DNA of 64,000 nt, taken from the NCBI GenBank assembly GCA_951799445.1, contig OX637287.1:124001-188000 (forward strand), in the 5' to 3' direction. A program made the position numbers and the translations under genes. This DNA comes from Pseudisothecium myosuroides. Its lineage: Eukaryota; Streptophyta; Bryopsida; Hypnales; Lembophyllaceae. The notes beneath the pieces are model-generated. The model was not told the origin of the DNA. It did no database searches and was given only the letters and a program-made list of their open reading frames with translations. Below, one piece after another: positions 36,601 through 46,149 of the stretch; the first letter of the stretch is position 1; every line of letters starts with the position of its first letter.

Positions 36601-37412
36601 CATTCGTTGCAGTGTTGTCAGCTTGTAGTCATTCAGGCCTTGTGGACGAGAGCCGTAGACATTTTTTGGCTATGACACAAGATTATGGCATCGAACCTAG
36701 TGTGGTGCTTTGTAACTGCATGGTGGATGTTCTTGGCCGAGCAGGACACTTGGAGGAAGCAAAGCTCTTGATTGACAACATGCCGGTGGAACCAGATGGT
36801 GCAACTTGGGGAGCCCTGCTTGGTGCTTGTAGAACGTACGGTAATGTGGAGTTGGGCAAACTTGCCGCTTATGAGCGTCTCAAGTTGGAACCGATGGATG
36901 CTTCTGCCTACGTGCTTCTCTCGAATATCTATGCTGCAGCTGGCAAGTGGGAGGAGGTGTCGTGGGTGCGCACTATGATGCAGGAGAGAGGTATACGCAA
37001 GGAGCCAGGGCGTAGTTGGATTGAAGTTGATAACAAGGTCCATGACTTCGTCGTAGGGGATACTTCTCACTCAGAAGCGAAGGAGATCTATGCTGAGCTG
37101 AGGAGATTGAGTGAGAGAATTAAGGCCGAAGGCTACATTCCTGACACCCGGCTAGTTTTGCGGAACATTGAGGAGGAGGAGAAAGAACTTGCTCTTTGCT
37201 CCCATAGTGAGAAGTTGGCTATTGCTTATGGACTCATGCGGACCTCCCCTGGAGAGCCAATTCGGGTGTTCAAGAACCTTCGAGTGTGTTCAGACTGCCA
37301 TACAGCAACCAAGTTTATCTCAAAGGCGACTAAACGAGATATTGTTGTGAGGGATGCCAATCGCTTTCACCACTTCCAAGATGGCGTGTGTTCTTGTGGT
37401 GATTATTGGTGA
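33675..37412 (+). CDS. PLS-DYW pentatricopeptide repeat protein (organellar RNA editing factor)
   Basis: Intact 1245-residue intronless frame. It has PLS triplets, then E1/E2, the PG box (GYIPDTRLVL), HSEKLA (about residues 1177-1179), CSDC and terminal CSCGDYW, so the deaminase signature is complete. Seven or so central triplets of 101 residues are nearly identical. It is longer than the minus-strand paralogue by about one triplet plus N-terminal sequence. The P motifs mostly carry Asn at position 5 with Asp or Asn at 35, and the S motifs Asn-5/Asp-31, which the published PPR code reads as pyrimidine (U, or C/U) preference. Role expected: C-to-U editing in mitochondria or plastids. No obvious targeting peptide is seen at this ATG. 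Confidence 0.93.
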   Translation: MDGYGWVRLPKGNFGKRNTLPASVKASKQAVQVSGGSKRMQSATSASEAIDLLKNRLQQGIAVDSYSYVEILKRCLKQEDLPAVKQVHECTIESGMQQNIYVATNLLSGYIRCGRLEDACRVFDELAKKDVVSWNVMIGGYAQHSCVKDAMEVFHRMRKEGMQPDAFTYLSILKACASPSALKWVEEVHGYIRQGGFESDVRVGTSLLKMYAKCGIIEEARNTFNKLASRNVITWNVMIGAYANSGNGEEAYRLLLQMKREGFKPNAITYMSILNPCSSAGALEWVREVHSHVRDVGFESDVRVGNALAHMYAKCGSIDDARLAFDKMEERDVITWNVMIGGLAQHGCGSEAYRLLLQMKQEGFKPNAITYMSILNECSSAGALEWVREVHSHVREAGFESDVRVGNALVHMYAKCGGIDDARLAFDKMEERDVITWNVMIGGLAQHGCGSEAYRLLLRMKREGLKPDAFTYASILNACASAGALEWVREVHSHVREAGFESDVRVGNALVHMYAKCGGIDDARLAFDKMEERDVITWNVMIGGLAQHGCGSEAYRLLLRMKREGLKPDAFTYASILNACASAGALEWVREVHSHVREAGFESDVRVGNALVHMYAKCGSIDDARLAFDKMEERNVITWNVMIGAYADCGDGEQAYRLLLQMKREGFKPNAITYMSILNECSSAGALEWVREVHSHVREAGFESDVRVGNALVHMYAKCGGIDDARLAFDKMEERDVITWNVMIGGLAEHGCGSEAHRLLLQMKREGFKPNAITYMSILNECSSAGALEWVREVHSHVREAGFESDVRVGNALVHMYAKCGGIDDARLAFDKMEERDVITWNVMIGGLAQHGCGSEAYRLLLRMKREGLKPDAFTYASILNACASAGALEWVREVHSHVREAGFESDVRVGNALVHMYAKCGSIDDARLAFDKMEERDMITWTVMIGGLAEHGCGLEALEVFKTMIADGVKPDEISFVAVLSACSHSGLVDESRRHFLAMTQDYGIEPSVVLCNCMVDVLGRAGHLEEAKLLIDNMPVEPDGATWGALLGACRTYGNVELGKLAAYERLKLEPMDASAYVLLSNIYAAAGKWEEVSWVRTMMQERGIRKEPGRSWIEVDNKVHDFVVGDTSHSEAKEIYAELRRLSERIKAEGYIPDTRLVLRNIEEEEKELALCSHSEKLAIAYGLMRTSPGEPIRVFKNLRVCSDCHTATKFISKATKRDIVVRDANRFHHFQDGVCSCGDYW
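34380..36540 (+). repeat. Near-identical 303-bp tandem repeats inside the PPR gene
   Basis: Units recur at exactly 303-bp steps (same-phase antisense frames begin at 34541, 34844, 35147, 35450, 35753 and 36056). Two adjacent units around 34860-35460 are almost base-for-base identical, which implies very recent duplication or conversion. Confidence 0.93.
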
Positions 37413-39875
37413 CCAGGTTGGCAATCTTGACTAATTGTTGGCTATCCTATTTTTTGAATCTCTTGACCATGATTTTTGCATGCAATTGTAATTTGAAAAT
37501 TTTCATTGAAATTTGTCATCATTTGTGAATAATTTTACTTGTTGATCATTGATTGAAAACAATTGTTTGGTTGGAAATGACTCAAGGGAGGTATTCATAG
37601 AGGTTGTTGTCTCTGCATTTTCTTCACCAATGGTTTTTGTGAAGAAGTTGAAATGAAAGGATGGCAAATTTTAGTTAGAGTTGGCCTAAGACCCCCCGTC
37701 TTTACAATGTGCATCCTTTTGTTGGCAACTTCAAAATGTATTGAAAAGATTGTTTACAAAAAAAGTGTCAAAATGATTGTTTTGAGGTTTTTCATTCAAG
37801 ATGGCCATGCTTGAAGTTATTTTTTTTTAGTGGCAAGGTTGCTCTTGTTGCTATTGTAGTTGATGTGCTCATGAATAGGTAACTCAATTTTTGGTCCTTG
37901 CCTTGGTGTGAATTTTGGAAGTCAATGTTGAGGTTAGGTGATTATAATTAGTGAGATTTATGTCAGTGTAGATCTAAGCTCAAGAGAAATAAATTGATTT
38001 TGATGTGAGTTTATTGTAGTCAAAGTTTTGGGTTTACATGGATTTGTCTTTTCCTTCATTTCTTTCTCAATCTTCTATATGTTGTTTGGTTGGGTTTGGC
38101 TTAGTTGCCATAAGTGCCCCATTGGCACTCTAGTTTTGGAGGTGCTTTTTTCTAATAGTGTGGGACACTAATTTACAAAAGACGCACTAATTGTAATATA
38201 TTTTCTTTCAAATTAGTGTGGCATGAAATATTGAGTGTGGTCTACCATTTCCCACAAAAAAAAATTAATACTTGGCAAATCTATAACCTCTCTACAATCT
38301 ATAGATGTTGGGTAGTATTTAAGAAATTTGTAATTTAGTATTGTAGCTATAGAAAATAAACTGAGGTAATAGATAAATCTATAACCTCTTCTAATTTATT
38401 GTGATGCTAATATTGTACACTTATTAATTGGATGAATCAATCAATGGTGCTAAAATTAGAGCTATTATTACACTTGAACCTTTGTAAAAATCGTCAGTGG
38501 GGACAAATGGGCTTTTAAATGAAGTTACATGTATTTGCAACATGTGAGAATTGTTCAATTAGATATGTACACATGGCAAATTCTCAAGATAAATTGGAAT
38601 TGTCTAATTACAAGATGTGTCAATAGAGAAGGTTGAGGTCATTACTTCTCTATGTTCTGTAAGTTATTGACTGAATTTTGTTGAATTGGCTTGCTTTTAT
38701 AGTCTTGAACTATGACATTCATTTGCATAAAGATCTAGGATTGGTATTTTTAAATAGATTTTTTTATTTCAAGCCGTCCGCCTAGAAAATTACTAAAGTA
38801 GTAGAATCTGGTCAAAATTAACGACATTGACATTTTCACAATCATTTGTGAAAGTGTTGATCAACCAAACTCCAAATCTAGACATTTGAGATTCAAAAAT
38901 ACTTGGCACTCTACATGACTAGATCATTGGTTACCATCTTGAGCTTAGTCAACCAATGATGCAATGTATATGCTGCAAAGTATATTGTTGGGCAAATCGT
39001 GTGCAAATCGGTTTGCAATCCACTATATATATTTGTCGTTGAGGAATGTTGCCAAAATCACAATCTATTTACGAAGAGTCTCGCCTTCAAAGCAAAGCAT
39101 TAGGTTGCAATTCCACATTCCCTTTTATTATCTAATAAAGGAATGTCCACACACACAAGTGTGCAAAAATTCCTTCACACTCGATCGAAGACCAATTCTT
39201 CAACCACACAAAGGATGAAATTGGATAACCATCCATATTCTTTATTTGTATAAACTAAGGCGGTTAATCTATACACAAGATAGCTGTAAGTCACGCACTC
39301 ACAAGTGAACTGAGATCCAAATTCCAGTGTTCGCTTCCCTTTTGCACCACCAAAGTTGACTATTGTCGTGCACATCGTTGCACACTATTCTCTATAGAAT
39401 TGACGAAACAACTACCTTACTAACTTCTAAGACAATTGTATTTGATCCGCAAGTGTTGGAATGGTGAAGAAGCTACAAACCTTATTTTAAATAGACGCTC
39501 CTAACTTCAAGATTCCCAATCTACTCCATTGACAATTGATTGAATACTCCAAGCTAGGCTCTCATCGTCTGTATATAAGCACAAACCGCGAAGGAAAAGA
39601 GGTGAGTAATTCCATATCAATGGCTGGTCAATATTGGAGCATTTAATTTGCAAATATGAAGTGATTGATGGTTTGAAAAGTCTGTTATGAATTGGACATA
39701 AGAGCTTGCTCACAATTATGTAGCTTTAGAATACAAAACTGATGCCCACAACCCACCCAAATTGAAGGTGATGATCAGTAGGGCAAGTAGGTCAACCATG
39801 ATCTATAAAATGATTATGGTACACTTGTATAATTGAAACGTCTAGGGACTAGGGAGTTGCAAAGATATTGACTAA
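37413..39875. other. Downstream flank of PPR unit, no gene seen
   Basis: The first 250 bp match, in inverted orientation, the DNA just beyond the other PPR gene (14440-14670). The rest is AT-rich with no supported gene; short frames near 38964 and 39175 show no conserved content. Confidence 0.45.
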
Positions 39876-39879
39876 TAAA

Positions 39880-40108
39880 CACTAGAAGAAAATTGCGTTA
39901 CATTCCCTGAAAACACGTCACCTTGTTTTCGTTGAGTTCCTGTTTCAAAACGAAGTGGAAAAGCCCAAAAACGTAGTTTTCTGTGTTTTTCTACGTTTTT
40001 TGCGTTTTGACAGCGTTTTGACTACGTTTTGACTGTGTTCTGAAACGGGAACTCAACAAAAACAAGGTGACGCATTTTCAGGGAATTTAACACAGTTTTC
40101 TTCTAGTG
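39880..40108. mobile_element. Foldback MITE, same family as 26922-27207
   Basis: Starts CACTAGAAGAAAATTGCG and ends CAGTTTTCTTCTAGTG, flanked by AAA on both sides (3-bp target duplication as in CACTA elements). The arms pair along most of their length, e.g. CACCTTGTTTTCGTTGAGTT with AACTCAACAAAAACAAGGTG. Confidence 0.88.
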
Positions 40109-40109
40109 A

Positions 40110-41465
40110 AAGGTAGCTATGTGCTATAGGAATCTGAGCATGCCTAGTTTCTATCATATTAAGGTAGACAAGCCTATTACCACCATGATTTGGAATCTAG
40201 TATGTTGAGGCCAATTCCAAGAAGGACACATAGTTTTCCAAAGGTGTGTACTTGTTTTACGAATCAATCCTTCACACTAGAAGGCACAATCCAAACGCCA
40301 TTGCTCTCCAAATTGCCTACATGACAGAAAAATGCCTACATGGCAATAGACTCTTGACCATAGTTTGGCTTGGCCAGAAATGGAGACCCAAATTATAATT
40401 GAGAGTCGGTTGGATTTTTTTCCTAAAAAAATAAAAAAGTTTCTCTCTTCTCTCGAGATCTTTCTCCTTTTTGCTTTTTGCTTTCTTTGCAGGATTGCAA
40501 TGTGTCATATCCATTTAGAATGTAAAGAAAATGTAACTATAGTTTATGACTAATACTATTGTAGACCTTGATCACTGCAGTCACAAATTGTATGCACAAA
40601 TCCAAGAAATGTAACTCTAAGGCATCCGGAATACCAATTGTTTGAGTCATAGTTCATAATACATCTCAATCAAAATATGACTTATTGTAGTCTTTTAATA
40701 TTCACATCCCTACAAATAATGTAATTTAGTGCTTCCAAAAACATGACTAGTACCTTCAAGCATAAAAATTAATAGATACATTCCACATGTACTACCATGT
40801 CAACTGAACATGTGAGTCATGAGTAGTCATATTCCACATTAGCAAAGAATATGATTTTACAAAGTCAAAAGCCACATTAGCTTACAAAGACATTCCATTT
40901 GTATGCCACATTAGGTGATAATGTGACAACATTATATTCATTAAAATGGAGGATGGCCGCCCTCTCAAAATAGTCTTAGGTATTTGAAGGCACAACTAGT
41001 GAATTGCATGGGCTCTACTTTAGTTCGGCAATCTCTCAATTAATTGGTCTAAAGTAGCAATTTCCATTAAAATGAGAGTCATGCAAACAATGAACGCCTT
41101 CCAACAAATGTTGTTATGTTCCATGTCAAACATTCCACGAGTTCAAGAAACAAATCGAAAATAAAACACAATAGCAAATACTTTAATATGATATTTAAAT
41201 TGCACTTCCGATATGAATACGGGAAATGCGTCACCAAAACATGTATTATCCACTAGAAATCTATATTTATGAGTTCTATTTTATGAAAATGAACTATAAA
41301 CCGTTAAAGAAAACAAAATCCAGATGCCCACATTCATGAGAACACAAAATGATGTCTTCTACGTATACGCAAAAGCATATTCTAGGCATAGAAATGACAA
41401 ATAATACACTATCATATAGACCTAAGAACATAATAAGGGAGCTTCCCTCCTGCAACCGTTGTACT
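40110..41465. other. AT-rich DNA, no gene seen
   Basis: Probably the 3' flank of the minus-strand DUF7869-type gene. No repeats or ORFs of note were found. Confidence 0.4.
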
Positions 41466-41470
41466 TAAAA

Positions 41471-44311
41471 CTAACGATTTGCAGCCAAACTTTGCTTGAT
41501 GATTTCAATTTGAGCAGGAGGAATCTTGATCTTGCAGTGTGCAGTATCTTTCTTGGTCCTACACTTCCACGCTGTCATAACAGCATCCGTGTGCTGCCAA
41601 AGTGGTAGTTCCTTTGCATCAATCTCCCAACGTAGACCTCTGCCGTTGTCCCATCCAGTGTAGAATTTTTGAATATCGTCATCTACAGCTGTTGGACGGA
41701 AGTACTGAATGCGCACAGAATTTGGATGTAGTGGATCAACAAAAGGATCAGACAACGCCCTTGCAATCCACACTGGTTGCAACTCATTTTCCGCGGGAGT
41801 AATCGCAACAAAATAGCCTTCGAAGAGATCTCGAGCCACCTTGAAGGACGGTTGTGGGCGACCACTCAATGGCCCGACGTACACATCATCTTCCCCAAAC
41901 TCTTCACGATCCTCTCCATCGCTGTCTAATTGATCAACCCGAGTCGCCTGAACCCGAGTAGTCGGCCAGAAGCCATCCTTCAAAACAGTAGAGTCAGGTA
42001 GTGGTTCTTCAATTGCTACCTTCACACCACGCCAATAGTGCACTATATGCTCCAGCCGTCTTCGGCATTCCCCGGTGCGGTCTTGGTTGCACAAGTTCTC
42101 CCAGTAATTAATAAACGCGGATATACCCTTCACAATGTCTGCCTCAGCTTTCATTGGGACTGGCAGAACTGCCTGTGGTACTCCACGGGGCCATAAACTT
42201 TGCCCCTCCGAATCCTCATGCCATAATTTAATTCCGCCACTTGCGCCTGAGGGCAACCAATCTAGGTCAGTGCACAACAATTTGTACTTCATGACAGGAC
42301 AATCCGTGCAATCAAGGTAGAACTTCACTTGTTGGGGCTTTGTGTGCCCAATCATGATATGGCTGCCGGCCAAAAATTTGCCTGCAATGAAAGCCTTGAA
42401 ATCAGGCACTTCTTCTATAAGATGGGGGATAGTAGGAATGGTTTCTACATCCATGAACGACTTCATAAGCGCAAGAATTGTCAAGAAATTTTCCTTCTTC
42501 AACAACATGCTCCATCTTCTAAAGAGCGCATCAATGTTGTCATGAGTATGACCCACAATCATGAAGTTCACATACACTTCACGGAAAATCTTGTTTGCAA
42601 CCAGTAGAGACCAGTAGCAAAAAACGTATCTGTTCTTGTTGTCCCCAGCGGCATTGTCCATTTGCACATTCAAAATGGGCGGCAAAGGCGTTGCTGGAAC
42701 TAAGGTCTTCGGTGGCGGGGGGAGTGAGGCTTCACACATTTCCGCGCCTTTCAGAAGCGCCTTTGACAAATTTGTCGACCTTGCCCCCACAAACAATTGT
42801 CGAGAAGAAGACTTTGGCGGCAATTCCAAATCTTGCAATAACTTTGCCATGGAGCCAACGGTGTAGTTCGAATCTTTAGGAAACATTTCCAAGCCATAAT
42901 GTGCGTACCGAACATCACCATGACCATGCGCAATCATGCCGGTGATAGCAATAGGCAATTTCGTGAGCCCGTCCAGTTCTTTAGTCTTGTGAGAGAAGAC
43001 CGGGGATGCAGTTTTAGAATGGTCCATCTTGTCATGCATGATTGTCAAACACTCGTGTGGAAAACTGTGCGACTGATAACGGTTTGCATAATACAGCTCC
43101 CTATGCGCCCGAGCAATAGCCAAGTGTCTATCTAGCCTCCTTGTCCATTTCAGAGCGCTTTCAGATCCGACAAAACAACTCTTCCGTATCTCTTGTAATC
43201 TGTCACACTCCGAACACCGAGCAAAGTTATCTCTAGGCTTCTTGACCTCGTACTCCGGGAACTTTGAGGACCTAATCTTGCTCAAGTTTGAAGTTGAAAC
43301 GTCCGGCAATCCAAAGGCCGCATTCACTTCGTTGATTTCTTTCATTTTACCCTTCCATTGAAAGGTAGCGGGGAGACACATGGACACAACTTTGTCCCCT
43401 GACTTCAAAGTTCGGGTACGATGTGGCATGTGATCCGCCTCCTTGTCAAGGATGCACTTCAACGTTGCCGTGGCTTGTTCAATATGCTTCCTTGGCTTCG
43501 ACAAGCCCGTATTACCGTGTGCACGCGCCTCTCGATCGTCCTTCCAGTATTTCAGGTAACAATAAAATGTTGCCTCCGGGACAGCAGCAATATGCATCCA
43601 TGCTCGCAAGCACACACTAATGCTTTCAATGGTCACCATCTTCCTCCCACGTGCATCAAGATGAACTGATCTGTGCACATCAGTCTTCATGTGGGACCTG
43701 AAGTTAAATGATGAGCTGTGGTACATGCGTTCTCTGAAGGCTCGAATTTTCTCTCTTGGAAACGGCTGAACACAGTTTTTGCTGCAGCAGATTTTGCTGG
43801 AAACGAGGTTGATGGACTCTTGAGTGAGGAGCTCTTTAGACTTGAGGGCCGTCACGCGAGGTGGATTTCGAAGTAGACTTGAATAAGGCCGGGCAGAAGT
43901 TCGTGTAGGAGGATTCAGAAGAAGGGCCTGCTCAGTTCTGAAATTATCCCGTAGTTCATGGTCGCGAAGACTTGCCCCAGAGCAGTGGACTCTGTCAATG
44001 GGCCAAGCCATCAAATAGTAGATTCTCTCCTCCGGGATGTCCACTTCAGAATGAGTCCTCGTAATGTGCACAGCGACGTGGGTATCCCCGAGAGGACCAT
44101 TCGCACCGAGCACGAGGTTCGAATTGACGCTATGGCAAGTACCTTCGCCAACGAGTAGACCGCCATCGTTGTACAAAGTCACGGTTCTAGTATTCCAGAG
44201 ACGACGTGGAATTCCTTCGCATTCCGGAATTTCGACATTCACGCTTTCAACCGCAGGATTTTCCTCGTCTGAATACTCCATAGGGTCAGCTGCAATGTCA
44301 GAGGAACTCAT
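41471..44311 (-). CDS. DUF7869-type protein, transposase-like
   Basis: Intact single-exon coding frame of 946 residues. The N-terminal third has Cys-rich CCSKNC followed by a basic segment, typical of this family, and later FARCSECDRL (possible zinc binding). The core has HDKMDHSK (about residue 424), QMDNAAGDNKNRYVFCYWSLL (read in part, about 549) and VGHTHDNIDALFRR (about 584-597). This D..D..H-D spacing looks like an RNase H-type nuclease/integrase core, so a transposase role is plausible but inferred; I only recognise the domain as an uncharacterised family. The C-terminal region (about 840-900, FVAITPAENELQPVWIARAL) resembles the BAH/chromo-like tails of such proteins. An acceptor-like CTGTTCTGCAG lies about 12 bases before the ATG, implying a leader intron that contains seven copies of the palindrome. 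Confidence 0.75.
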   Translation of the reverse strand: MSSSDIAADPMEYSDEENPAVESVNVEIPECEGIPRRLWNTRTVTLYNDGGLLVGEGTCHSVNSNLVLGANGPLGDTHVAVHITRTHSEVDIPEERIYYLMAWPIDRVHCSGASLRDHELRDNFRTEQALLLNPPTRTSARPYSSLLRNPPRVTALKSKELLTQESINLVSSKICCSKNCVQPFPREKIRAFRERMYHSSSFNFRSHMKTDVHRSVHLDARGRKMVTIESISVCLRAWMHIAAVPEATFYCYLKYWKDDREARAHGNTGLSKPRKHIEQATATLKCILDKEADHMPHRTRTLKSGDKVVSMCLPATFQWKGKMKEINEVNAAFGLPDVSTSNLSKIRSSKFPEYEVKKPRDNFARCSECDRLQEIRKSCFVGSESALKWTRRLDRHLAIARAHRELYYANRYQSHSFPHECLTIMHDKMDHSKTASPVFSHKTKELDGLTKLPIAITGMIAHGHGDVRYAHYGLEMFPKDSNYTVGSMAKLLQDLELPPKSSSRQLFVGARSTNLSKALLKGAEMCEASLPPPPKTLVPATPLPPILNVQMDNAAGDNKNRYVFCYWSLLVANKIFREVYVNFMIVGHTHDNIDALFRRWSMLLKKENFLTILALMKSFMDVETIPTIPHLIEEVPDFKAFIAGKFLAGSHIMIGHTKPQQVKFYLDCTDCPVMKYKLLCTDLDWLPSGASGGIKLWHEDSEGQSLWPRGVPQAVLPVPMKAEADIVKGISAFINYWENLCNQDRTGECRRRLEHIVHYWRGVKVAIEEPLPDSTVLKDGFWPTTRVQATRVDQLDSDGEDREEFGEDDVYVGPLSGRPQPSFKVARDLFEGYFVAITPAENELQPVWIARALSDPFVDPLHPNSVRIQYFRPTAVDDDIQKFYTGWDNGRGLRWEIDAKELPLWQHTDAVMTAWKCRTKKDTAHCKIKIPPAQIEIIKQSLAANR

Positions 44312-44326
44312 GACAGATATCTGCAG

Positions 44327-45529
44327 AACAGGAAGCCAACATTTTGTAAGTGCTCGTCATAGCGTTCATCATTTCTCTATTCAGCTCGAATCGAGCTGAA
44401 TGGGATAACCAATAGATATCAGAAGTCAACATAAAATGTTCACATACTCTTTTAAGGTGGGGTCCCTGTTCAACTGCGTAAAATACTACTCGTTCAGGGG
44501 AAAGGTAATAGACTGACCCTTAAAGTGAAGGACAGAAAATAGTATTTTGTACTGTAGAATGGTCAGATCCACAACTGTTGACATGAAAATATGTTGCGAC
44601 ATCATTCTGAACAACTGCAGAAATGAAAATAATATGGTCAATCCCTAAAACTGACAAGATCATATCAGCTCAATTCGAGCTAACCGACAGCCTCTGAAGG
44701 AGTCATATAGTCTTTTACATCTCTCTGTACTATAATGAGCTCAATTCGAGCTCATCGCACCTGACAGTCCATTCGTCTTTATATATACTAAATTCATTAC
44801 TTTTGCTAAAACAGAAAGAACTATAGATTTCTATTTTTCATAAATCATGTTACGCAAGCTTCTAGAATCAGCTCGAATCAAGCTGACCCACAGATGTGAG
44901 CTCGTGATGTACTCTTAATTTTGTGAATTCAGAATAATTCATTGGAAGTATATTAAGCTCGACTCGAGCTAAATCATATTCAGAAATTTCCAGACGTTCA
45001 TGATTATGTGATCATCATTAAATTATAGTAGTTTCACTAGGACACATTCAGCTCGATTCGAGCTGCCTCCTCAAGTACAAGAATTTAGAGTGGTCAGTCA
45101 ATCAGCTCGATTTGAGCTGATTAATCCCTTAAATTGCGGGACATTAAAATTAAATTCGCGATTCCGTAATTTTCGGCGCCAACATCGGAGGAACCATCAC
45201 CTCCACTTCCACAAACAATTCCAGAGACGGGGACATGCGATGCACGATGTTTCATTCAATTGTACACCATACTGTACAACACAAACTACAATCTCTATGG
45301 CACTCTCTCCACAGTGGACCCGTTTCTTGAACGCAATCTTTTCTCAGGACTGCACGCAGAGTCAAACGTAATCTGCAATCAATTCAAAAACAGAAATGGA
45401 GCCCGCAATGTGATGACAATAACTACATATGTTTACCGCGAGCGCTTGTGCAAATCGGAGATCCTCCTTCCAGGATTTGCCGGCCACGATATCTATCAAT
45501 GACAAATACACTCAATAATTGGACTACAC
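44327..45529 (-). other. Inferred 5'-leader intron of the DUF7869-type gene
   Basis: On the minus strand the acceptor TTCCTGTTCTGCAG lies just before the ATG. A possible donor, TTGCAG|GTGTAG, lies at 45529. The upstream sequence (45530-45700) looks like a leader (CTTCTTCACTCTTTCTTG). The intron is inferred from splice-like signals only. Confidence 0.4.
44383..45118. repeat. Cluster of seven AGCTCGA-N-TCGAGCT palindromes
   Basis: Copies at 44383 (centre A, perfect), 44667 and 44738 (one G-to-A change each), 44870 (one change), 44956 (centre C, perfect), 45050 (centre T, perfect) and 45104 (one C-to-T change). Spacings are irregular (54-284 bp), so this is not a tandem array. Outer bases often pair as well, e.g. 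TGAGCT/AGCTCA at 44738 and ATCAGCT/AGCTGAT at 45104. Confidence 0.93.
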
Positions 45530-45965
45530 CTGCAACTCAAATTGATCTGCTCGACCACAGAAAGGAAGAAGCCGACGCGCACACGAGTTGATCCAGACAA
45601 CAAGAAAGAGTGAAGAAGAATTTCGGAATAGTGGATGACGGCGTACAACCGGCTCACTCGCGGGAACTCGTGGGCGGGAACTGCATTGGAGTAATTTAAT
45701 TTTGAACGCTCATATTCCGATGGCGGCAGAAAATAGAAAATCACCGGATTCAGGGATGACTTTGTAGCTGCACAGCCAAAAAAAAGGAATCCAATGCCGT
45801 AGGTTGTAATTATGTCACTGACATTTTCGGATAATATTAGTTGGACACATTCCCCTCGCTTTTTCCTCAGAAAGGGTAATAACAACGATTTCGGATTATA
45901 TTTCAAACATGAATTTCGGATTTACAGGAGTTCGAAAATCATGACATTTAGTTTCGATTTTGTAC
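45530..45965 (-). promoter_or_regulatory. Likely promoter/leader of the DUF7869-type gene
   Basis: This lies upstream of the inferred leader intron. The minus-strand ORF at 45496-45906 has no recognisable domain and probably reflects leader sequence. No clear TATA box was found. Confidence 0.3.
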
Positions 45966-45969
45966 GGTC

Positions 45970-46004
45970 TTAGGGTTTAGGGTTTAGGGTTTAGGGTTTA
46001 GGGT
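45970..46004 (+). repeat. Interstitial telomere-like repeat, five TTTAGGG units
   Basis: Five head-to-tail copies of the plant telomere heptamer are present without mismatch. They adjoin a (CAAA)n tract and satellite-like DNA. Confidence 0.95.
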
Positions 46005-46053
46005 AACAAGCACACCCTCGCGAGATGCACGGTCCAAGAGATCTGAACGTGAC

Positions 46054-46146
46054 ATACAAACAAAACAAAACAAACAAACAAACAAACAAACAAACAAACA
46101 AACAAACAAACAAACAAACAAACAAACAAACAAACAAACAAACAAA
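46054..46146 (+). repeat. (CAAA)n microsatellite
   Basis: About 20 uninterrupted CAAA tetramers. The minus-strand ORF across it, with runs of CLFV, is an artefact of the repeat. Confidence 0.97.
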
Positions 46147-46149
46147 AGG

